Below, in pieces: positions 56,535 through 64,000 of a stretch of 64,000 bases of DNA. The DNA is from Schistosoma mansoni (lineage: Eukaryota > Platyhelminthes > Trematoda > Strigeidida > Schistosomatidae). The notes beneath the pieces were generated by a model that was not told the origin of the DNA, ran no database searches, and worked only from the letters and a program-made list of their open reading frames with translations. Position numbers and translations under genes: made by a program. Every line of letters begins with the position of its first letter. Positions within the stretch are counted from its first letter, which is position 1. The DNA is taken from NCBI RefSeq assembly GCF_000237925.1, contig NC_031495.1, positions 8,533,852-8,597,851 on the forward strand. The letters are read 5' to 3'.

Positions 56535-58160
56535 TAACCTTAATTTATCTCAGGGCAGTAGGTTTTCTGCAGTCAGTTTCATTTCGGAAAGGACAGGGAA
56601 CTAGGTAGGTGTTAGTCGTGGCAATGATGGTCTCGCAGTTGGTCCAACTTTCTTTTGAAAGAGTCGACAGATGGAGTTTCAATGACGTGTTGAGGTAATA
56701 AATTACACTCGTTAATGATTCGATGGGAAAGTAGATAATCATCTGACAAATAATTTGTTCTGGGATTGTGAACATTTTTGGAGTGTCTTCGTAAATTCTC
56801 CGCCTGGGAAGACGAAAAAATGAGGGCATATCAGGCTCAAGTTTATCACTAAGTAATTTGAAAACTGTAATCAAGTCATCTCTAGTTCTTCGATTTGACA
56901 ACGGGAATAGGTTTAGTTTAGCTAGTCGGCTTAGTTTCTGTTCTCTGAACCTTTTGCAAAAGCTAACAGTCGTTTTTTAGGCAGGGGCTAGCCGCTTGTA
57001 CTCAGTACCCACGTTTAGGACGCATGAATACTGTATACGAAGTCAAAAAAGTTTTAGCGTCGACATGACTAAATGCCCTACGTATTGACCATAGGGTTCT
57101 AAAACTTTTGGCGGCTATTACACGGCAGTGTGCGGTAGTCTTTAAGTATTGGCTAACGGTAAATCCTAAGTTATTTTGTGTCTGGACAACAGGTAGCTCA
57201 GTGTTATTCATCATGTATATATCTGCACCTTCATGACCAATATGCATCACAATACACTTGGACGTATTTATCGGCAGCTGCCAAGTTTGGTATCATTCAG
57301 ATAATTTCTCCAGGTCGTTTAGAAGTTCTGAGCTATCACCCCTACTTCTTATCGCTCTCCATATCTTGACATCGGCAGGCTATAGCAAGACTGATGATCA
57401 TTCACATACAAGAGGAATAACACTGATCCCAAAACTGTACCCTGAGGCACTCCGCTTAGCACACTTTTCTAGCTAGACAACTTAAAGTTCACCCGTACAC
57501 TTTGTTAACTCCCAATCAGGAAGTCGTTTATTCACATTATTAGATTGCCTGAAACCTCGGCATTTCTTAACTTATATAACAGGCGGTTGTAAGGGACTTT
57601 GTCAAAAGCTTTTCTGAAGTCAATGTAGGCTAAACCAATAGGTAACTTTTGGTCTTTAAATGAGTACCAGCCTTCACAAGCCACTAATAAGTTATTGAGA
57701 CAGGAATAACCTATCTTAAAACCATTAGGCTTTTCCTATAGATTCCGGTTACCATCGAGATATTTAAATAGCTCCTTCCGAATGAATTTTCTAAAATCTT
57801 AACAACCACGGTAGTTAGGCTAACAGGTCGGTGGTTCTCAGGTTTCTGTTTTGTACCTGTTTTGGAGACAGGACTTACTATGGCGTTCCTTCAGTCTTTT
57901 GGTAGTGGACCTTGGGTTAAGGATAGATTAAAACATACACCCAAGGGGTTTGCAACAAAGTTAGCTAATTCCTTTAATAACCTAGGATGCAGTCAATCGC
58001 GTACAGTGGGTTTGCCTATATCAAGCTTATTTAGCAGCCCGAAAAAATCGAGTTCTTTTTGGTCACGTTGTCCAGTATGTGTGTGTGGGGGGGTTTGTAT
58101 GAATTGTCAGGAAGGATGTTTCTGCGGTATATACATTGCTGAAGTAGTTTGAGAATGCTT
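56535..58160 (-). pseudogene. Decayed CR1-like LINE ORF2 fragment
   Basis: On the minus strand, reverse-transcriptase blocks of a CR1-type ORF2 occur in order. SNYFSNVYTAE lies at about 58140. Then come KTGTKQKPENHRPVSLTTVV, YIDFRKAFDKVPYNRLLYKL (about 57560-57630), VLSGVPQGTVLGSVLFLLYV (about 57400-57470), TQNNLGFTVSQYLK (about 57150), and a C-terminal part ending at 56545. Several frameshifts and stops separate them. It is a different lineage from the element at 36-41 kb (PQGTVLG versus PQGSILG). Its upstream part is cut off by the Gypsy element that starts at 58166. It may lie in the large first intron of the VAMP gene. Confidence 0.85.
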
Positions 58161-58165
58161 GAGCT

Positions 58166-58491
58166 TGTAGCTGTAAATAATTCCCCAAAATCAATAGCTC
58201 ATTAAGTGTTCGACATTGGATGCTGACCACGTTGTTTAAGTGTACTTGTTTAACTGAAGGCTTTCGGTCATGCATCCGCACCAGATCACGTTTCAACACG
58301 GCGTGGGACACAGCTTCTACGTTTCCATAGTCAGCTAAGAACGAACGCCTCTCGATATATTGGTAACGTATCAAATATATCTTACTTACTTCTTCTCGTC
58401 TGACTTCTGATTTCCTTTGGCCGGGAACGATCGAATATAGAAGGTGATACTGGTCGCTAGTTGTTAAACTAGAATACTAGTCGTATCCTCA
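58166..58491 (+). repeat. 5' LTR of the Gypsy element
   Basis: 326 bases, TGTAG to CTCA, closely matching the solo LTR at 34820-35146. The primer-binding site begins two bases downstream. Confidence 0.88.
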
Positions 58492-58492
58492 G

Positions 58493-58510
58493 TGGTGAGC
58501 CTTACGTGAT
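58493..58510 (+). promoter_or_regulatory. Primer-binding site, tRNA-Trp-like
   Basis: TGGTGAGCCTTACGTGAT resembles the complement of the 3' end of eukaryotic tRNA-Trp (TGGTGACCCCGACGTGAT from memory) with about three differences. tRNA-Trp priming is a documented feature of CsRn1-type elements. Its position right after the LTR fixes the LTR end. Confidence 0.75.
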
Positions 58511-58669
58511 CTGGTACACCAAGCCAATGAACTGTGAGTCTGTTCCTTTTTGGAATATTATTATTCATTGTTATTCTTTATTTGAATTTTATATATTGTG
58601 ATATACTTTTTTTTCGCGAGTTTTTCCCGGACATATTTTAATTAGACATTTTTCGTTCCTTATATTATT

Positions 58670-59503
58670 ATGACGGAACACTCACCTAAGGATCTTAAGT
58701 TTAAATCTATTCCCCCTATTTCGATTCAGTTAACGCCATTTTGGCCCGATAATATCGAGTCCTGGTTCTGCTACGCAGAAGCTGATTTTTGCATGCACGG
58801 AATCACGGACTCGCGCACACGTTTCCTCGCGGTAATTAAGGCGTTACCGCGCGAATTTAACAGGTACGTAACACCTAGTATGTTTACTAGTGATGTTCCC
58901 GAACCTTACGAAACTCTCAAATGTTCGATTGTAAAACGTGGAGACCTAACCGACCGACAACGGTTAGACCAACTCTTCCATAACATCGACCTGCAACATG
59001 GTTCTGCAACAGACATGTTGCTAAGAATGAGAGAGGTTATCGGCCAACGAACTTTCGATGATGGCCTATTCAGACAACTTTTCTTGTCTAAACTTCCTCA
59101 ACTTGTGCAAGCAGTTCTCGCCTTGTTTCAAAACAACGCCGTAGACGAGCTGGCTGCATCTGCCGACCGAATCCTAGAAATCACCAAATCCATTGGCGCC
59201 GAGGTCTTTTCCGTCAAAGAAAAACCTCAATCGACCCCGTTTGACATAGCCGAACTATGTCACACGCTTACACGATATCTTAGATTTCGTAATGACCGTA
59301 GTCGGTCAAAAACCCCGCGTAGAAGTGTCTCACGTAGGCGATCTGTCTCTCGACCACGAAAGACAGATAATCCCGACTGGTGCTGGCATCATAACCAGTA
59401 CGGTAAGTCTTCCGGAAATTGCAGGAAACCCTGCAATTATCCGACCTCAAAATCGAATGACACGAAAAACAGTTCGGGAAACTTCCCAGCCGGTACGCGT
59501 TAA
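58670..59503 (+). CDS. gag: Gag protein of the Gypsy element
   Basis: 277 residues, uninterrupted. A capsid-like N-terminal domain includes [20 protein letters not shown] and the segment [12 protein letters not shown]. An Arg/Ser-rich stretch ([16 protein letters not shown]) follows, then a compact Cys-His motif WCWHHNQYG...CRKPC, as in CsRn1-type gags where the usual CCHC knuckle is replaced. Gag packages element RNA into virus-like particles. Its end overlaps the upstream part of the pol frame, which is in the -1 frame. Confidence 0.85.
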   Translation: MTEHSPKDLKFKSIPPISIQLTPFWPDNIESWFCYAEADFCMHGITDSRTRFLAVIKALPREFNRYVTPSMFTSDVPEPYETLKCSIVKRGDLTDRQRLDQLFHNIDLQHGSATDMLLRMREVIGQRTFDDGLFRQLFLSKLPQLVQAVLALFQNNAVDELAASADRILEITKSIGAEVFSVKEKPQSTPFDIAELCHTLTRYLRFRNDRSRSKTPRRSVSRRRSVSRPRKTDNPDWCWHHNQYGKSSGNCRKPCNYPTSKSNDTKNSSGNFPAGTR

Positions 59504-61887
59504 CGGCAACCGTAGCCGGCGAACACAGCCGTCTGTTATACATCACGGATGTGACTACGAAAGTTCGCTACCTCGTCGACACTGGCGCAGAAGTTAGCGT
59601 TCTTCCAGCAAATCCCGACGACAGACTTCGCGAGTCTGTTTTAAGTTTACAGGCGGCAAACGGAAAGCCGATCGCTACTTACTGTAAAAGGTACGTCTAC
59701 CTTAACATGGGTTTACGCAAACCCATACACTGGATTTTCGTGGTTGCAGATGTCTCTATGCCAAACATTGGTATAGATCTGTTACAATACCACAATCTAC
59801 TCATCGACACACGCTCACGAAGGTTAATAGACGGAAACACTAAGTTATCTGTTTGCGCAACTCCTTGTTCTGGTTGCAGGTTATCCCCAGTCACGATTAA
59901 GCACACCATAGACCTCTTGTATCAATCAGTACTCGACAAATACCCCGGGATATACCAATCGCAATCGAAATTGCCTTGTGTAACCAGCAATGTTACACAT
60001 CACATCTCGACTACAGGACCACCTGTATTCTCGAAAGCCCGTCGACTCGCTCCCGAAAAGCTTAGGTTAGCCAAAAACGAATTCGAGCATATGATAGACT
60101 TAGGTATAATTCGACCATCAAATAGTCCATGGTCATCCCCATTGCACATGGTCCCTAAAAAGGACAGCAACGATTGGCGGCCAACTGGTGATTATCGGCG
60201 TCTGAATGCTAAAACCATTCCCGATCGTTACCCGCTGCCTCATATTCACGATTTGACAGCTACCTTGAAAGGTACAACTGTCTTTTCGAAAATCGACTTA
60301 GTTAAGGCTTATAACCAAATACCGATGGCAACCGACGACATTCCTTAAACCGCCATCATCACTCCTTTCGGTCTTTACGAATTCTTGCGAATGCCTTTTG
60401 GTTTAAGAAATGAGGCTCAAACCTTCCAAAGGTTTATAGACGACGTCTTCCGAGGTCTCAACTTCGTACATACGTATGTTGATGACTGTCTAATAGCAAG
60501 TCCGGACAGAGAATCACATCTCAAGCATCTGGACATTGTTTTCCATCGACTCCAAAGGCATGGCATTACTGTAAACATTCAGAAATGCCAAATCGGGACT
60601 AACTCCTTAGACTTCTTAGGACACACTATTGATGCCCAAGGCATCCGACCCCTTAGAAGCAAAGTGGCGGCCATTCTGGATTACCCAGAACCGACCACGA
60701 TCAAGCAGTTGCAAACTTTTAACGGACTCGTAAGTTTCTACAGACGGTTCATACCCAAATGCGCATCCCTTATGAAACCGTTAACCGATCAGCTTCGTGG
60801 AAATGCAAAATCAATTAGTTTAAACGACACAGCCCGTAAAGCATTCTCTACAGTTAAGGAACACATCGCTAAGGCAACCCCGCTTGCTCATCAGGACACT
60901 CAAGCGCCCATTAGTATCGCCGTAGACGCATCCGACTCAGCAATCGGAGGAGTCTTATAACAATGGGTTAACAACTCTTGGCAACCTTTAGGATTTTTCT
61001 CGAGACGGTCGCTAGACGCGGAATCTAGGTACAGCACGTTCGGTAGGGAACTCCTAGCTATGTATTGTGCTGTACGGCATTTCCAACATTCCATCGAAGG
61101 AAGGGAACTCACACTTTTTACCGATCACAAACCTCTTACCTTCTCCTTAAGTTCATCTTCAGACAAGTACTCACCGCGAGAGTCTCGACAACTCGACTAC
61201 ATTTCGCAGTTTACTTCAGACATACAACACATTTGTGGAGCTAACAATGTAGTCGCAGACGCCTTGTCTCGAATAAGTTCCTTGAACAGTTTCCAAGGAA
61301 TCGACCTTCTTAAACTCGCTCAGCTTCAAAAAGAAGACGCTGATCTTCAGCACGAGTTATCCTAGACAACTCTTAAACTAAGTATTAAGCAGATGGGAAC
61401 AGGTAAGGGAACCTTACTATGTGACACATCTACAGGTAGGGATCGTCCAATAGTACCAAAACATTATCGACGCAACGTCTTCAATAAGTTGCACAATCTT
61501 TTTCATCCAGGTGTCCGTGCAACAATCAAGCTTATAGCAGAACGGTTTTGCTGGCCTGGCATGAATGAAAACGTGAGGGAGTGGGCACGCTCCTGTGTAA
61601 GCTGTCAGAAATCTAAGGTCATAAGACACAACAAATGTCCCTTAGGCTCTTTCAAGACCCCTGACGCTCGTTTCGACCACGTTCATCTAGATTTGGTAGG
61701 ACCCTTACACGATTCGAACGGATACTCATATCTCTTAACATGCGTAGACCGTTTTACTCGATGGCCAGAAGCAGTACCGATTAAGGACATTACTGCTGAA
61801 ACAGTGGCTCGCGCTTTCGTCGAACGATGGGTAGCAAATTTCGGCTGTCTTTTTTATTCTATTACAGGCAGACAGATAACTTACTGA
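59504..61887 (+). pseudogene. pol: Pol of the Gypsy element (protease, RT, RNase H, partial integrase), three stops
   Basis: One frame, -1 to gag, broken by TAA 60346, TAA 60958 and TAG 61363. Order: protease with [12 protein letters not shown]; reverse transcriptase with [36 protein letters not shown] and catalytic YVDDCLIAS; RNase H with AVDASDSAIGG, YSTFGRELLAMY and LFTDHKPL; integrase zinc-binding HPGVRATIKLI...CVSCQ and the first catalytic Asp in HLDLVGPL. Homology stops near 61846, before the second Asp and Glu of the core. At 60346 and 60958 one base change from a sense codon explains the stop. Upstream of 59551 the frame stays open ([18 protein letters not shown]), so pol probably begins within the gag overlap. 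Confidence 0.88.
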
Positions 61888-64000
61888 TCTTTAAGATGGT
61901 GATCAACTGAGGCCGATCAAAAGAAGCTCAAAATGTCCTCAATTATTGTAAGTTGCTCAATGCCTTACTTTTCTTACCTTGGAGATTTTACAGTCTTCTA
62001 CTCTTTCATATCCTTTGATTTGTTACTAGTCCTTGCCACATCTTAACTACATATAATCTGACTACTCTATCATAGCATATACCATTATTTATCGTCATAG
62101 CAGTATTTTATACTAAATGGATGTCTAACCCATAATACAGCTTTAACAACCTGGTTTGCTTGTAACATGTAATTAGTGGAGATTGTGTATTCCAACAAGG
62201 AGCTTAGCTTAAGGCAATATTCATGCATACCGCAAACGCTAGAGAACCAAACATCACAAAAAGAGGTGTGGTTGCGTTGCCGACCAGCACACATGCTGGT
62301 GGGAACAGAACATGTTGTTAAATTACGGCTCCTAATGGTCAAATGGGATGTCACGAAACAATGGTATTGATGCTAATTTATCACGCAAAATACCTCTTTA
62401 AATCGTGTTTGTGACGTTTAATTGGTTCCACTTCCTACCAAGTAATCATATTGTAAGCAAAACTGGACAATTTGCTAAAAACGAAGCCTACTCATGACCG
62501 GATAGAATCAATAGAAATAAAAACGAGGTGAAATGGCTTTGAAAAAAGGGAGATAGACCCTCAAGATATGCCACCGAAAACACATATGGAACACGTGACT
62601 TCGTTCTGCACCAACAATAATACCTCAGATATTCCAGAGTGATGTAATGTTGCGGTTTCCGGAAGCCCTCAACTTTACGTGGATTTATTCTTGGGTAGCA
62701 GCTGCACGTCGCAACGCAACCTCCATAAAACGCGCTGTCATATTGACAATAGGGGTCTTACTAATATTATTTACATTCATATGTGAGGATAGTTATTCCC
62801 CGTAATTCTATGACTAATGTACCTTATAAAGTAACAATGTGACTGAGTAATCTACTACAATGAAACCTGTATCTTCTGCAGCCCTTTGACCTTGCCTGTA
62901 AATTGGCATGCCTCATGTAACAAAATGTTGCTTGAGAATAAATTATCATTATATTGGTAAGGATATGTACAGTAAATGCTGTAAGCGTCGCTGCATGGGC
63001 CAGTTCGTGGTGTGTAACCAATAAGTACGCGTTCGTTGTCCTTGACCTAAAGAGTGTCGGTAAAATGTTCGATAATCATTGACCGTAGTACCGGATGATT
63101 CAGTTAAGACCTAGTAATATTGCTCCGGCCCTACACTTGATACAACTGTGACTGGTGAGGTTTCGTACTTACCTGAATAACAGTATGTAGTTCCTCAATA
63201 TATTTAGATTTGTGTACTCACAACTGTCAAAGAATCTTGTCTGAAATTTCAATCAGAGTTTTATGCTGCTACGTACTGTTGAGATCCAGGTAGGATGATA
63301 TTAGTCTAGATGAGAATTTCAGGCTTCATGTATTTGAACTTAATCGTGCATAATGTTCTCACTGTTATGGAGATGTAATTTGTAGTCTGGATCGAAGGCA
63401 CAGTGCACTAAAGGTTTATGGATACGAGGTTAAGGTACTGGTTGTTATACCTCTATTGCAAGTAATGGGCACCGTATGCGGAATCAGAATTCATTTATTG
63501 TTCTGTGTTCAGTTATATGGATATTTAAGGAATATGACCTGGTTTATTACATTCTTTACGACACTGCTAATAATATTGAGAGTTTCAGTACTTGAATAGA
63601 CGAGAATATATGATCTCATTACGTATGCTCGAATAATGCATCATGAATGGGAAACGCATTAAGACCAGTTGGGAGGACTATCTACAGACGACTTTAATAT
63701 CGAATGAACGTTAAAAAACGCAACGAATACAGATAATTGTCGTACGCAGTGGCATGCATCGATATACATGAATTTCTAAATATTATGAGCTGTTGCATGT
63801 AGTTAATGTCTCAGTTGCCTATATTAATGTTACCAATGAAATTAGCTGAGGAATATTGTAGGTACGGAGATGTAGTGAACCGCTTCGGTAAATAAGTAAA
63901 TGACTCGTCTACTTCATAGGGAGATATCGTAGTATGGTAGAGCACAATTTGGTTTAGAATGATTTGGTGCTCCACCACGTATGATGATGCATGAAACGGC
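61888..64000. other. Interval without recognised gene
   Basis: No 3' LTR, exon or known repeat was found. Short ORFs on both strands lack motifs or splice support. Confidence 0.5.

Larger units (their letters stand above)
58166..61887 (+). mobile_element. Boudicca/CsRn1-like Ty3/Gypsy LTR retrotransposon, 3'-truncated
   Basis: 5' LTR, primer site, gag and pol up to early integrase are present. The rest of integrase, any downstream ORF and the 3' LTR are missing, so about 40% of a typical element is lost. The CsRn1-type assignment rests on the Cys-His gag motif, a tRNA-Trp-like primer site and LTR length near the ~330 bases I recall for Boudicca. It cannot be autonomous. Confidence 0.88.

Noticed and set aside
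57178-58152. Plus-strand ORFs overlapping the CR1-like fragment
   Set aside because: Antisense shadows; the reverse-transcriptase motifs are on the minus strand.
61888-64000. Search for a 3' LTR or the rest of integrase
   Set aside because: No match to the LTR at 58166-58491 or to integrase core motifs was found.
1-64000. CRISPR arrays, bacterial-type operons, riboswitches, rRNA
   Set aside because: No regularly spaced direct repeats, operon-like gene order or rRNA motifs; the content is eukaryotic.

Overview
The window looks like nuclear DNA of a blood fluke (Schistosoma or a close digenean). The evidence is the mix of elements: RTE-clade LINEs, a CR1-like LINE with a PHD-finger ORF1, a CsRn1/Boudicca-like Ty3/Gypsy element with a tRNA-Trp-type primer site, a Penelope-like GIY-YIG remnant, and tRNA-derived repeats carrying hammerhead ribozymes like the schistosome Sm-alpha family. 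The host genes fit too: AT-rich DNA, long introns and one 33-bp micro-intron. No species call is made; all family names come from motifs read by eye, with no database search.

Layout. 1-2.6 kb: Sm-alpha-like and hammerhead-SINE copies and a Penelope-like fragment. 2.65-5.89 kb (-): almost complete RTE LINE with a perfect 14-bp target-site duplication. 6.3-10.4 kb: short repeats and a large inverted duplication (arms 7664-9036 and 9424-10047) with a 200-N gap, a split hammerhead SINE in its loop and another at its outer edge. 10.9-14.9 kb (+): second nearly complete RTE LINE with a 12-bp duplication. 16-20.5 kb: exons of unidentified host genes, including a two-helix membrane protein with two possible last exons. 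19-26 kb: more SINE-like repeats. 30.2-31.9 kb (-): decayed RTE. 34.8 kb: solo Boudicca-like LTR. 36-40.8 kb (+): CR1-like LINE with intact ORF1 and broken ORF2. 42.1-43.4 kb (-): 5'-truncated RTE beside a short element that shares its 3' tail.

Host genes I am confident in: a CMC1-family twin CX9C mitochondrial protein (44647-45187, +, three exons) and a synaptobrevin/VAMP (53278-56100, -, first exon not found). Between them are a proline/glutamine-rich terminal exon (45699-45849, -) and old RTE fragments (46.5, 47.2-49.0, 52.6 kb). A decayed CR1-like copy (56.5-58.2 kb, -) abuts a 3'-truncated Gypsy element (58.17-61.89 kb, +). The last 2 kb hold nothing I recognise.

The least ordinary content is a ~300-bp SINE-like family combining a tRNA-like A/B-box promoter, a hammerhead with its own stem I and stem III, and inverted terminal repeats that contain half of the ribozyme. 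Next are the palindrome built around it and a LINE/short-element pair sharing a 3' end.
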